From Nitriliruptoraceae bacterium (GTDB lineage Bacteria; Actinomycetota; Nitriliruptoria; Nitriliruptorales; Nitriliruptoraceae), in NCBI GenBank assembly GCA_007121975.1, contig SKJO01000460.1, positions 1-11,039 on the forward strand: a stretch of DNA of 11,039 nt, read 5' to 3'. Made by a program: the position numbers and the translations under genes. The notes under the pieces are model-generated. The model made no database searches. It saw only the letters and a program-made list of their open reading frames with translations, and was not told the DNA's origin. Below, one piece after another: positions 1-7,373 of this stretch. The first letter of the stretch is position 1, and the number at the start of each line of letters is the position of its first letter.

Positions 1-2
1 CC

Positions 3-1133
3 TACTACGCCATCGGCTGGGGCCTGATGTACGGCGAGCAGGTCGCCGGGCTGTTCGGCGCCGACAACTTCTTCCTGCTGGGTGACTCCTACGACCCGGA
101 TGCCACCCTCGAGATGGACTTCGCCTTCCAGGCGATGTTCGCCGCAACGGCCGCCACGATCGTCTCCGGTGCGGTCGCCGAGCGCATGAAGTTCGGCGCC
201 TACGTCGTCGTCGCCCTGGTCATGACCGCGATCATCTACCCGATCGTCGGCGCCTGGACCTGGGGCGGGGGCTGGGTCGATGCGCTGGGCTTCGCGGACT
301 TCGCCGGCTCCACGATCGTGCACATGACCGGTGGCGTGGCCGCCCTGGTGGGTGCGGCCTTCCTCGGCCCGCGGCTGGGCAAGTACGACCCGAAGACCGG
401 CAAGCCGCGCGCGATCCCCGGTCACTCGATGCCGCTGGCGGCGCTGGGCACCCTGCTGCTGTTCTTCGGCTGGTTCGGCTTCAACGGCGGCTCGGTGCTC
501 GAGCTCGACGGCCCGGCCATCGCCGCGGTGATCGTGACCACCGCGCTGGCCGGCGGCGCCGGCGGTACCGCCGCGGGCATCTACACCCGGCTGCGCGGCG
601 GCAAGTGGGACGTGGCCATGATCGCCAACGGCATCCTGGCGGGTCTGGTCGGTATCACCGCCGGCGCGGACGTGGTCAACAACTTCATGGCCGTGCTCGT
701 CGGACTGATCGCCGGGGTGCTCGTCGCGGTGTCGGTGAGCCTGATCGACGCCATCAAGATCGACGACCCGGTCGGTGCGATCAGCGTGCACGGCACCTGC
801 GGCATCCTCGGCACCCTGTGGGTGGGCCTCGCGGCCACCGATGACGGGCTGTTCTTCGGTGGCGGCGCGGAGCTGCTCATCGCCCAGATCATCGGCATCC
901 TCGGCGTGGCCGCCTGGGTCGCGGTCTCCAGCGCCATCCTGTTCGGCACGCTCAAGGCCATGGGCCAGCTGCGCGTCTCCGAGCAGGAGGAGATCGAGGG
1001 TCTCGACATGCACGAGCACGGGTTCCCGGGCTACCCGGACCTGGCCTTCGGCCAGAGCGGTCCGTCGGGCACCGGCAGCTACTCCTACGACACGGGTGCT
1101 CCCGCCCCGGGCCGCCGTCCGCTCGAGGACTGA
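3..1133 (+). CDS. amt: Ammonium transporter, Amt/AmtB family (5' end cut off by window edge)
   Basis: Integral membrane channel of the Amt/Mep/Rh family that conducts ammonium across the cytoplasmic membrane. The frame is open from base 3 (reading YYAIGWGL before the Met codon at 27), so the Met at 27 is internal and the first membrane segments lie outside the window. Counting from that Met, the family landmarks are present: F34-Q35-x-x-F38 and F152 (phenyl gate), D91 in DFAGS, and the pore twin histidines H99 (VHM) and H255 (SVHGTCG). The conserved GLDMHEHG follows near residue 325. About 35 further residues rich in Gly, Ser, Pro and Tyr extend past the conserved end. Many hydrophobic segments alternate with short loops. 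The next gene is glnA2, after a 187-bp gap with two hairpins; no glnB/glnK follows, although that is the common partner. Family assignment is firm; substrate specificity beyond ammonium/methylammonium is inferred. Confidence 0.96.
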   Translation, partial: YYAIGWGLMYGEQVAGLFGADNFFLLGDSYDPDATLEMDFAFQAMFAATAATIVSGAVAERMKFGAYVVVALVMTAIIYPIVGAWTWGGGWVDALGFADFAGSTIVHMTGGVAALVGAAFLGPRLGKYDPKTGKPRAIPGHSMPLAALGTLLLFFGWFGFNGGSVLELDGPAIAAVIVTTALAGGAGGTAAGIYTRLRGGKWDVAMIANGILAGLVGITAGADVVNNFMAVLVGLIAGVLVAVSVSLIDAIKIDDPVGAISVHGTCGILGTLWVGLAATDDGLFFGGGAELLIAQIIGILGVAAWVAVSSAILFGTLKAMGQLRVSEQEEIEGLDMHEHGFPGYPDLAFGQSGPSGTGSYSYDTGAPAPGRRPLED

Positions 1134-1143
1134 TCACCGGCGC

Positions 1144-1179
1144 GACCGGACCAGTGGTGGGGTACCGGACTGGTCGGTC
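1144..1179 (+). terminator. Hairpin just after amt, candidate transcription terminator
   Basis: The left arm GACCGGACCAGT (1144-1155) pairs with ACTGGTCGGTC (1169-1179). This gives an 11-bp stem with one bulged G and a 13-nt loop. It begins 10 nt after the amt stop. There is no T-tract after it, so it is not a classical Rho-independent terminator; hairpins without a U-run are often proposed as terminators in high-GC actinobacteria. It could also be an mRNA 3'-end stabiliser. Confidence 0.45.
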
Positions 1180-1197
1180 GTCGGTTCCCCCACCTGC

Positions 1198-1230
1198 GTC
1201 CCCGCCCGCTGCTCGCAGCGCGGCGGGGAC
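1198..1230 (+). terminator. Second strong GC hairpin in the amt-glnA2 gap
   Basis: GTCCCCGCC (1198-1206) is the exact reverse complement of GGCGGGGAC (1222-1230). Inside it CGCTGC pairs with GCAGCG across a two-base centre, leaving one bulged C at 1221. The potential stem is about 15 bp and almost all G-C. It lies 18 nt downstream of the first hairpin and about 90 nt before the glnA2 start. It may be a second terminator of the amt transcript, or a leader structure if glnA2 is transcribed from further upstream. No T-tract follows. Confidence 0.45.
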
Positions 1231-1254
1231 GCGGGCGTCGGGGAGCATGGCCAC

Positions 1255-1260
1255 TACGCT
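1255..1260 (+). promoter_or_regulatory. Possible -10 element for glnA2 (TACGCT)
   Basis: TACGCT fits the TANNNT actinobacterial -10 pattern and sits downstream of both hairpins, about 60 nt before the glnA2 GTG. No recognisable TTGACA-like -35 lies at the right distance, and I see no GlnR-type box (GTnAC-n6-GnAAC). This is a weak, position-based suggestion. Confidence 0.2.
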
Positions 1261-1309
1261 GCCGGGCAGGCCCCGGCCGGAGGTGCACGGGTGCTCACGA
1301 CCCCCTGGC

Positions 1310-1314
1310 AGGAG
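1310..1314 (+). promoter_or_regulatory. Ribosome binding site of glnA2 (AGGAG)
   Basis: AGGAG lies 6 nt before the GTG at 1321. It decides the start. The ATG at 1316-1318 is in another frame, and the next residues (DKQQEYVLRT) align with the conserved N-terminus of GlnA2 proteins. Confidence 0.8.
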
Positions 1315-1320
1315 CATGAC

Positions 1321-2667
1321 GTGGACAAGCAGCAGGAGTACGTGCTGCGCACCGTCGAGGAGCGTGACGTCCGGTTCGTCCGGTTGTGGTTCACCGACGT
1401 GCTCGGCTTCCTCAAGAGTGTGGCCATCACCACCGCCGAACTCGAGAGCGCCTTCACCGAGGGCATCGGCTTCGACGGCTCGGCGGTCGAGGGCTTCGCG
1501 CGGGTCCAGGAAGCCGACATGCTGCTGGTTCCCGACGCCGCGACCTTCCAGGTGCTGCCCTGGCGTCCGGAGTCGCAGGGCGTGTCGCGCATGTTCTGCG
1601 ACGTGCTCACCCCCGACGGTCAGCCTTCCACCGCCGACCCCCGCTACGTCCTGCGACGGATGCTGGCCCGGGCGGCGGACATGGGCTTCACCTTCTACGT
1701 CCACCCCGAGATGGAGTTCTTCCTGTTCGAGTCCGCCGACTCACCGGTGCCACTCGATGCCGGCTCGTACTTCGACATGACCCCGCTGGACGTGCAGCAG
1801 GACTTCCGCCGCCAGACGATCACGACGCTCGAGCGCATGGGCATCAGCGTCGAGTTCTCGCACCACGAGGTCGGCCCCTCCCAGCACGAGATCGACCTGC
1901 GCTCCACCGATGCGCTCACGATGGCCGACAACATCATGACCTTCCGGCTCGTGGTCAAGGAGACCGCGCTGCAGCGGGGGATCTACGCCACGTTCATGCC
2001 CAAGCCGCTCGAGCGGCACTGGGGCAGCGCGATGCACCTGCACCTGTCGCTGTTCGAGGGCGACACCAACGCCTTCCACGACGCCGCCGACCCCTACCAC
2101 CTCTCGCCCACCGGCCGGGCGTTCACCGCCGGGGTCCTGCGCCATGCCCGCGAGCTGACCGCGGTGACCAACCAGTGGGTCAACTCCTACAAGCGGCTCA
2201 GCGCCCGGCTGCACGGTCCCCAGCCCAGCGGCGAGGCCCCGGTGTTCGTGACCTGGGGGCACTCCAACCGCAGCGCGCTGGTCCGGATCCCGATGTACAA
2301 GCCGCGCAAGGGCACCTCCACCCGCATCGAGTACCGCGCCCCGGACCCGGCCGGCAACCCCTACCTCACCTTCGCCGTGCTGCTCGCCGCCGGACTCAAG
2401 GGCATCGAGGAGGGCTACGAGCTGCCCGAGGAGTCCGAGGACAACACCTTCGAGCTCACCGCGGCCGAGCGCGCCGCCAGCGGTATCGAGCGCCTGCCGG
2501 CCAGCCTCGGTGAGGCCCTGTCGCTGATGGAGTCCTCCGAGCTCGTCGCCGACGCCCTCGGTGAGCGGCTGTTCGCGTACTTCCTCGCCAACAAGCGCCG
2601 GGAGTGGGACGAGTACTCCGCGCACGTCACCGCCTTCGAACTCGACCGTTACCTGCCGCTGCTGTGA
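1321..2667 (+). CDS. glnA2: Type I glutamine synthetase paralogue, GlnA2 group
   Basis: 448 aa, close to the usual GlnA2 length. Glutamine synthetases ligate ammonium to glutamate with ATP; some actinobacterial GlnA2/GlnA3 proteins are instead reported as gamma-glutamylpolyamine synthetases, so the substrate here is open. The N-terminus (VDKQQEYVLRT, VRLWFTDVLGFLKS) is the GlnA2 hallmark. Landmarks: D52 in FDGS, metal-binding E130/E132 in HPEMEFF, E183 and E190, H239 in GSAMHLH, E305 in GEAP, R317 in NRSALVR, and R339 in EYRAPDPAGNPY. At the adenylylation loop the usual Tyr is F377 (NTFELT), so this enzyme lacks the standard GlnE target. A55 replaces the second Ser of FDGSS next to the ammonium site. 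The 290-306 loop appears some six residues longer than my recollection of mycobacterial GlnA2. Starts at GTG behind AGGAG. The stop overlaps glnE by 4 nt, matching the glnA2-glnE order of Mycobacterium. Confidence 0.93.
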   Translation: MDKQQEYVLRTVEERDVRFVRLWFTDVLGFLKSVAITTAELESAFTEGIGFDGSAVEGFARVQEADMLLVPDAATFQVLPWRPESQGVSRMFCDVLTPDGQPSTADPRYVLRRMLARAADMGFTFYVHPEMEFFLFESADSPVPLDAGSYFDMTPLDVQQDFRRQTITTLERMGISVEFSHHEVGPSQHEIDLRSTDALTMADNIMTFRLVVKETALQRGIYATFMPKPLERHWGSAMHLHLSLFEGDTNAFHDAADPYHLSPTGRAFTAGVLRHARELTAVTNQWVNSYKRLSARLHGPQPSGEAPVFVTWGHSNRSALVRIPMYKPRKGTSTRIEYRAPDPAGNPYLTFAVLLAAGLKGIEEGYELPEESEDNTFELTAAERAASGIERLPASLGEALSLMESSELVADALGERLFAYFLANKRREWDEYSAHVTAFELDRYLPLL

Positions 2668-5600
2668 GCAGCCGGCCCGTCTCCCCGCGCGCCCGTCTGG
2701 CGGCCAGCGGCCTGGATCCCGACCGTGCGCTGCGCGACCTCGCCGCCGCCGGCATCGACCCCGACGACGGACTCGACGACGAGGTGCTGGCGCTGGTGTC
2801 CGACGCCGCCGCGCCCGACGATGCGTGGCGCTGCCTGACCGACCTGATGGCCGCACACCCCCGGGGCTACGCCGAGGTCCGCGCCGACGGTGACTGGCTG
2901 CGACGGCTGGTTGCCGTGGCCGGTGCCTCGCGGCCGCTGGGTGAGCTGATCGCCCGCCACCTCGATGCGCTCGGCGCGCTGCGGACCCTCGACACCGTCG
3001 AGGTGGAGGTCACCGCCGGGCAGGTTCGGCAGGCCGTGGAGGCCAGCGCCGACCCGCAGCAGCAGGCCGCCGGGATCGCCGCCATCCGTCGGGCCGCGAC
3101 CGCCGACATCGCCGCCCGGGACCTGACCGGGGTCGCCTCCCTGCCCGCGGTCGCCGCCGAGCTCGCCCGGCTCGCCGAGGCGGTGCTCACCGGCGCGCTG
3201 CGTGCGGTCCACGCGCAGGTGGCCGGTGACGATCCGGCGGCCCGGCTCGCGGTGATCGGGATGGGCAAGCTCGGGGGTGAGGAGCTCAACTACGTCTCGG
3301 ACGTCGACGTGATGTTCGTGCATGCGCCCACCCGCGAGGACGGCGAGGAGGCCGCTGCGCAGGAGGCCCGGGCGGTGCTCACCCGGCTGCTCGAGCTGCT
3401 CAACGCCTCCACCACCATGGGTCGCACCTACGAGATCGATCCGACACTGCGCCCCGAGGGTCGCAATGGGCCGTTGTCGCGCACCGTGGGCTCGTACGTC
3501 GCCTACTGGGAGCGTTGGGCGCGAACCTGGGAGTTCCAGGCGCTGCTCAAGGCCCGCCCCGTGGCCGGGGACCGCGAACTCGGTGCTGAGCTGCTCGCCC
3601 GGGCCGAGCCCTTCGTGTGGCCCGAGCACCTCGACCCCGAGGTGGTGGCCGAGATCCGGGCCATGAAGGGCCGCATCGAGGCCAAACCCGAGGTCACCCG
3701 ACACCGCGAACGGCAGCTCAAGCTCGGGCCCGGGGGCATCCGTGACATCGAGTTCGCGGTGCAGCTGCTCCAACTGGTGCACGGCCGCGCCGACCACAGC
3801 CTCCGGCACACCGGCACGCTGCCGACCCTCGAGGCGCTGACGCGCAACGGCTACGTCGCCGAGGAGGACGCCGCGGCCTTCGCTGAGGCCTACCAGGTGC
3901 TGCGCACGGTGGAGCACCGCCTCCAGCTCGCCCACGAACGGCGCACCCACACCCTGCCCGAGGCCCCCGACCGTCAGGAGTGGCTGGCCCGCACCCTGGG
4001 CTACCGCCCGACCGACGAGCGCTCGGCCCGCGACGGGCTGCTGCGCGAGCTGGCCCGGGTGCAGGGGCGGGTCCGGGAGCTGCATGCCAAGCTGTTCTAC
4101 CGGCCGCTGCTCGAGGCCTTCGCCGCCGTCCCCGCGGCCGACGCCGGGGTGAGTCTGCCCGCCGAGGTCAGCGCGATGGGCGATGCGGCCGCCCGCGAGC
4201 GGCTGGTCGCGCTCGGCTTCCTCGACGGGGCGGGTGCGCTGCGCGATGTGCGGGAGCTGACCGCCGGCGTCAGCCGCCGGGCGCGCACGCTGCGCGCGGT
4301 GCTGCCGGGGGTGCTGCAGGTGCTGCAGGACACCCCGGATCCCGACACCGGGCTGCGTTCCTTCCGGGAGCTGGTCGAGGCGCAGGGCGACAGCGCGCGC
4401 CTGCTCGACCACCTGCGCGACCATCCACCGGCCGCCGAGCTGCTCGGCCGGGTGCTGGGGACCAGCCGGGTCGCCGGTGAGCTGCTCGTGTCCCAGCCCC
4501 AGGGCATCGACTGGCTGCGCGACGACGCTCTGCACGAGCGCGCCCGCACGCGCGACGAGCTGACCCGCATGGCGATGGCCCGGCTGCACTGGCAGGACAC
4601 CACCGCCGCCCTGCGCCGCTTCAAGCAGCTCGAGCTGCTGCGCATCGTGCTGCGCGACCTGGCGGGTGGGACCACCGCCGCTGGGGTGGGCGAGGAGCTC
4701 AGCGCGCTCGGCGAGGCCTGCCTGACCGGGGCGCTGCGGGCCGAGCTGCGCCGCCAAGCCCAGGAGCGCGGTCTGGACTCGCCCGACGACCTGCCGGTCA
4801 GCCTGGCGATCATCGGGATGGGGCGGCTCGGCGGCCGTGAGCTCAACTACGCCTCCGACCTCGACGTGTTGTTCGTCCACGAGGTGCTCGACGCCGCTGG
4901 CGAGCACGACGCCGACGCCACCCGCCTCGCCCTCGACATCGCCCAGAACGTGATGCGCTCGCTCTCGGCCATCACCGCCGAGGGCAGCGCGTTCGACGTC
5001 GATGCGGACCTGCGCCCGGAGGGTCGCAGCGGCCCGTTGTCCCGCAGCTTGAGTTCCTACCAGGGGTACTGGAACCGCTGGGCGGAGCCGTGGGAGGCGC
5101 AGGCGCTGATGCGGGTGCGCTACGTCGCCGGTGACCTCGAACTCGGCCGGCGTTTCGTGGCCGCCGCCCGGGATCATGCCTTCGGGGCGACGGCCGACGA
5201 GCGTCGCGAGACCGCCATGCGCCGGATGAAGGCGCGGCTCGAGAAGGAGCGGCTGCCCCGTCGGGTCGAACCCGAGCGCCACCTCAAGCTCGGGCCGGGC
5301 GGCATGTCCGACGTCGAGTGGACCGTGCAGCTGCTCCAGCAGCGTCACGGTCCCCGTCTGCCGATCGTGCGGACTCCGTCGACAGCCGAGGCGATCGACG
5401 CGCTGCAGGACGCCGCGCTGCTCGACCACGACGAGGCCGCCTGGCTGCGCGAGGGGTACCGGTTCCTGGCCGAGATGCGCAACCGGCTGTTCCTGCTGCG
5501 GCACCGCGATCCCGATGTGGTGCCCGCCTCGACCCTGCAGCTCGAGACGCTGGCACGCGCGATGGGCTACGGCCGCGGCCGGTGGCAGGAGCTCGAAGAG

Positions 5601-5690
5601 GACCGGCGCCGTCATGCCCGACACGTGCGCCGCGTGTGCGAGCACCGCTTCTACGGCACCGCGGCCGATGAGGGTCGCCGCGGCTGGTGA
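2664..5690 (+). CDS. glnE: Bifunctional glutamine synthetase adenylyltransferase/deadenylylase
   Basis: 1008 aa, similar to mycobacterial GlnE. It attaches AMP to, and removes it from, the Tyr of type I-beta glutamine synthetase, thereby switching activity with nitrogen status. Two homologous nucleotidyltransferase halves are visible. The N-half has GMGKLGG-ELNYVSDVDV with D213/D215, followed by RQLKLGPGGIRDIEF from residue 350 (D361, E363). The C-half has GMGRLGG-ELNYASDLDV with D732/D734, followed by RHLKLGPGGMSDVEW from residue 872. By analogy with E. coli, the N-half removes AMP and the C-half adds it. The start is taken as GTG at 2664, whose bases overlap the glnA2 TGA (GTGA), implying translational coupling. 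The frame is open further upstream inside glnA2, but a start there would overlap glnA2 and add sequence with no GlnE likeness. No frameshift is seen. The neighbouring GlnA2 lacks the target Tyr, so the substrate is probably a GlnA1 elsewhere. Confidence 0.95.
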   Translation: MSSRPVSPRARLAASGLDPDRALRDLAAAGIDPDDGLDDEVLALVSDAAAPDDAWRCLTDLMAAHPRGYAEVRADGDWLRRLVAVAGASRPLGELIARHLDALGALRTLDTVEVEVTAGQVRQAVEASADPQQQAAGIAAIRRAATADIAARDLTGVASLPAVAAELARLAEAVLTGALRAVHAQVAGDDPAARLAVIGMGKLGGEELNYVSDVDVMFVHAPTREDGEEAAAQEARAVLTRLLELLNASTTMGRTYEIDPTLRPEGRNGPLSRTVGSYVAYWERWARTWEFQALLKARPVAGDRELGAELLARAEPFVWPEHLDPEVVAEIRAMKGRIEAKPEVTRHRERQLKLGPGGIRDIEFAVQLLQLVHGRADHSLRHTGTLPTLEALTRNGYVAEEDAAAFAEAYQVLRTVEHRLQLAHERRTHTLPEAPDRQEWLARTLGYRPTDERSARDGLLRELARVQGRVRELHAKLFYRPLLEAFAAVPAADAGVSLPAEVSAMGDAAARERLVALGFLDGAGALRDVRELTAGVSRRARTLRAVLPGVLQVLQDTPDPDTGLRSFRELVEAQGDSARLLDHLRDHPPAAELLGRVLGTSRVAGELLVSQPQGIDWLRDDALHERARTRDELTRMAMARLHWQDTTAALRRFKQLELLRIVLRDLAGGTTAAGVGEELSALGEACLTGALRAELRRQAQERGLDSPDDLPVSLAIIGMGRLGGRELNYASDLDVLFVHEVLDAAGEHDADATRLALDIAQNVMRSLSAITAEGSAFDVDADLRPEGRSGPLSRSLSSYQGYWNRWAEPWEAQALMRVRYVAGDLELGRRFVAAARDHAFGATADERRETAMRRMKARLEKERLPRRVEPERHLKLGPGGMSDVEWTVQLLQQRHGPRLPIVRTPSTAEAIDALQDAALLDHDEAAWLREGYRFLAEMRNRLFLLRHRDPDVVPASTLQLETLARAMGYGRGRWQELEEDRRRHARHVRRVCEHRFYGTAADEGRRGW

Positions 5691-5722
5691 CGGCCGGCTC
5701 GTGCGCGGGTGGGACGACGGCG

Positions 5723-5728
5723 TACCCT
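5723..5728 (+). promoter_or_regulatory. Possible -10 element (TACCCT) before the alpha/beta hydrolase
   Basis: TACCCT matches TANNNT and lies 31 nt before the chosen GTG, with the GGAGG between them. That spacing would give a short leader. No convincing -35 is seen, and the gap after glnE is only 63 nt, so simple read-through from glnE is equally possible. Confidence 0.2.
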
Positions 5729-5737
5729 GCGTCGCGC

Positions 5738-5742
5738 GGAGG
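5738..5742 (+). promoter_or_regulatory. Ribosome binding site (GGAGG) favouring the GTG at 5754
   Basis: GGAGG ends 11 nt before the in-frame GTG at 5754, slightly long but usable. The earlier in-frame GTG at 5709 has no purine-rich site before it, so 5754 is the better start. Confidence 0.55.
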
Positions 5743-5753
5743 AAGGCAACGAG

Positions 5754-6689
5754 GTGTGGCGCGAGGGTTACGTCCCCGGCGGCGGGACCCGGTTCTTCGT
5801 GCGCGCCCTGGGCTCCCCGCCCTGGCGCGACACCGACGTCGCCACCGAGCGTGAGGACGAGCTGTGCGTGCTGCTGCACGGCTGGCCGGAGGACAGCTCC
5901 TCCTGGCGCCGGGTCGCGCCGCTGCTGGTCGACGCCGGCTACCGCGTGGCTTGCCCGGACCTCAAGGGCTTCGGACGCTCGGATGCTCCCCGTCGGGGCT
6001 ATGACGCCGAGACCCTCGCCGACGAGATCAGCCAGCTGATCCGCAACCTGCACGCCCGCAAGGCCGTGCTCGTCGGGCACGACTGGGGTGGCGCGGTCGC
6101 ACTGGCGACGGCCTTCCGCCACCCGGGCCGGGTCCGAGCGCTGGTGATCGCCTCCTCGCCGTTCCGGCAGATCGACCTGCGGGCGGCCTGGCACATCCCA
6201 CTGATCAACGTGCCGGTCCTCCCCGAGCTCACCTTCAACGCCGCCGCGGGACCGATCCTGCGCACCGCCATCCGGCACGCCGCGGTGGTCGAGGAGCCGT
6301 TCACCGACGAGGTCATCGACGGCTACGTACGGTCGGTCTCCACCCGCCACGCCGCCTGGATGGCCTACTACCGCACCCTGTCCCGGCAGGTCCTGGTGTC
6401 GTGGGCGGCGCGACGGGTCCGGCGACGGCTGCCGATGCTGCCCGAGGGGCACGGCCCCAACCGCCTGCGCGTCCCGGCCACCGTCGTGTGGGGCGAGCAG
6501 GACCCGGTCACGCCCGTCCACCTGGCGCCACGGGTGGCCCATGACCTCGACGCGAACCTGGTGACGCTGCCCGGCGTCGGGCACTTCGTGCACGAGGAGG
6601 ACCCGCTGGGCTTCGCGCGCGCGGTCATCGACCTGGCCGGACCCGGGGCCGGGTTCGCTTCGATGGGAGCGGGAGGTCGGGGTCGGTGA
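5754..6689 (+). CDS. Alpha/beta-fold hydrolase, epoxide hydrolase / haloacetate dehalogenase type
   Basis: 311 aa, the usual size for the family, with no signal peptide, so probably cytoplasmic. These enzymes open epoxides or displace halogen through an Asp nucleophile. Seen in order: the oxyanion-hole motif HGWPE (42-46); DLKGFGRSD (about 69-77); the nucleophile elbow GHDWGG with D110 as nucleophile; a cap domain (about 137-225) containing Y205/Y206, which could act as ring-opening Tyr; the acid D250 in WGEQDP; and the catalytic H277 in GVGHFVH. Asp rather than Ser at the elbow argues against an esterase or lipase. HGWP plus Asp favours epoxide hydrolase, but haloacid dehalogenases share it, so the substrate is undecided. 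It starts 63 nt after glnE. Its stop overlaps the HAD gene start (GTGA), so the two are probably translated together. A start at GTG 5709 would add 15 Arg-rich residues and is less likely. Confidence 0.88.
   Translation: MWREGYVPGGGTRFFVRALGSPPWRDTDVATEREDELCVLLHGWPEDSSSWRRVAPLLVDAGYRVACPDLKGFGRSDAPRRGYDAETLADEISQLIRNLHARKAVLVGHDWGGAVALATAFRHPGRVRALVIASSPFRQIDLRAAWHIPLINVPVLPELTFNAAAGPILRTAIRHAAVVEEPFTDEVIDGYVRSVSTRHAAWMAYYRTLSRQVLVSWAARRVRRRLPMLPEGHGPNRLRVPATVVWGEQDPVTPVHLAPRVAHDLDANLVTLPGVGHFVHEEDPLGFARAVIDLAGPGAGFASMGAGGRGR
6671..6677 (+). promoter_or_regulatory. Ribosome binding site of the HAD gene (GGGAGGT)
   Basis: GGGAGGT inside the end of the hydrolase gene lies 8 nt before the overlapping GTG at 6686, supporting that start. 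Confidence 0.7.
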
Positions 6690-7336
6690 CGCCACCCCCG
6701 ACCCTGCCCACCGCGGTGGTGTTCGACTGTGACGGCACGCTCGCCGACACCGAGTCGCTGGCCGACCGGGCCTGGACCGAGATGCTGGCAGACCGTGGCT
6801 ATCAGCCCACCAGCGAGGATCTGCGGGCGGTCGTCGGCCACCCCTATGCGGCCAACGTTCGCTACTTCCAGGCCCGGGTCGATCTCGGTGACCCGGAGGT
6901 GTTCCGGACCGGGCTGCGCCGCCGCTTCCTGGCGTTGTTCGACACCGACCTGGTCCTGCACGACGACGCCATCGAGGTGGTGCGGGCGCTGGCGGCGGGT
7001 GGGGTCCCCATCGCGGTGGCGTCGTCGTCGACCCACGAGCACGTGGTGAGGGTCCTCGAGCGCGGCGGCCTGTCCCCGGCGGTGCGGGTGATCGTGGGTG
7101 CCGACGACGTCGAGGAGCACAAGCCGCGGCCCGCCCCCTACCTCGCTGCCGCCGCCGCGCTCGGGGTCGCGCCGCTGGACTGCACCGCGGTGGAGGACAC
7201 CGGGGTCGGGGTCGCCGCGGCCCGCGCGGCCGGCATGTTCACCGTGGCGGTGCTGCGCGACCACCAGACCGTCGACGACCTCGCGGCCGCCGACCGGATC
7301 GTCGAGCGACTCACGCTCGCGGCGCTGACCGGCTGA
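6686..7336 (+). CDS. HAD-superfamily hydrolase, beta-phosphoglucomutase-like (subfamily IA)
   Basis: 216 aa soluble protein. HAD enzymes of this group are sugar-phosphate phosphatases or phosphomutases that use an Asp-phosphate intermediate. All four motifs are intact: motif I FDCDGTLADTE with nucleophile D14 and acid D16; motif II VASSST with S113/S114; motif III Lys K146 in EEHKPRP; motif IV ED at 170-171 in VEDTGVG. A helical cap of about 60 residues lies between motif I and motif II (about 20-90), as expected for cap type C1. The GTG start overlaps the upstream hydrolase stop and is preceded by GGGAGGT. The DoxX gene follows 37 bp later. The substrate cannot be told from sequence; beta-phosphoglucomutase, phosphoglycolate phosphatase and 2-deoxyglucose-6-phosphatase relatives look alike at this level. 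Confidence 0.9.
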   Translation: MTPPPTLPTAVVFDCDGTLADTESLADRAWTEMLADRGYQPTSEDLRAVVGHPYAANVRYFQARVDLGDPEVFRTGLRRRFLALFDTDLVLHDDAIEVVRALAAGGVPIAVASSSTHEHVVRVLERGGLSPAVRVIVGADDVEEHKPRPAPYLAAAAALGVAPLDCTAVEDTGVGVAAARAAGMFTVAVLRDHQTVDDLAAADRIVERLTLAALTG

Positions 7337-7360
7337 CCCGGCCCGGACCTGACCCGACCC

Positions 7361-7366
7361 GAGGAG
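7361..7366 (+). promoter_or_regulatory. Ribosome binding site of the DoxX gene (GAGGAG)
   Basis: GAGGAG lies 7 nt before the GTG at 7374 and fixes that start. It sits in the 37-bp gap after the HAD gene, which has no other obvious signal. Confidence 0.75.
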
Positions 7367-7373
7367 CGCCGCC

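Noticed and set aside
775..1320. A fused open frame running from within amt into glnA2
   Set aside because: The glnA2 frame merely stays open upstream. The part inside amt is Arg/Ser/Pro-rich shadow, and a good AGGAG-GTG start exists at 1310-1323.
2664..5690. The two similar halves of glnE as a recent duplication or assembly artefact
   Set aside because: Two homologous nucleotidyltransferase halves are the normal GlnE architecture, and the two copies are strongly diverged.
2649..6695. A 4-kb open frame on the minus strand across glnE and the hydrolase
   Set aside because: It is the antisense shadow expected from strong G/C third-position bias. Its translation is Gly, Arg, His, Gln and Pro-rich with no domain, while the plus strand carries clear family motifs.
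7337..7373. Short GACCCG-like tandem sequence before doxX
   Set aside because: Too short and degenerate to separate from GC-rich background.
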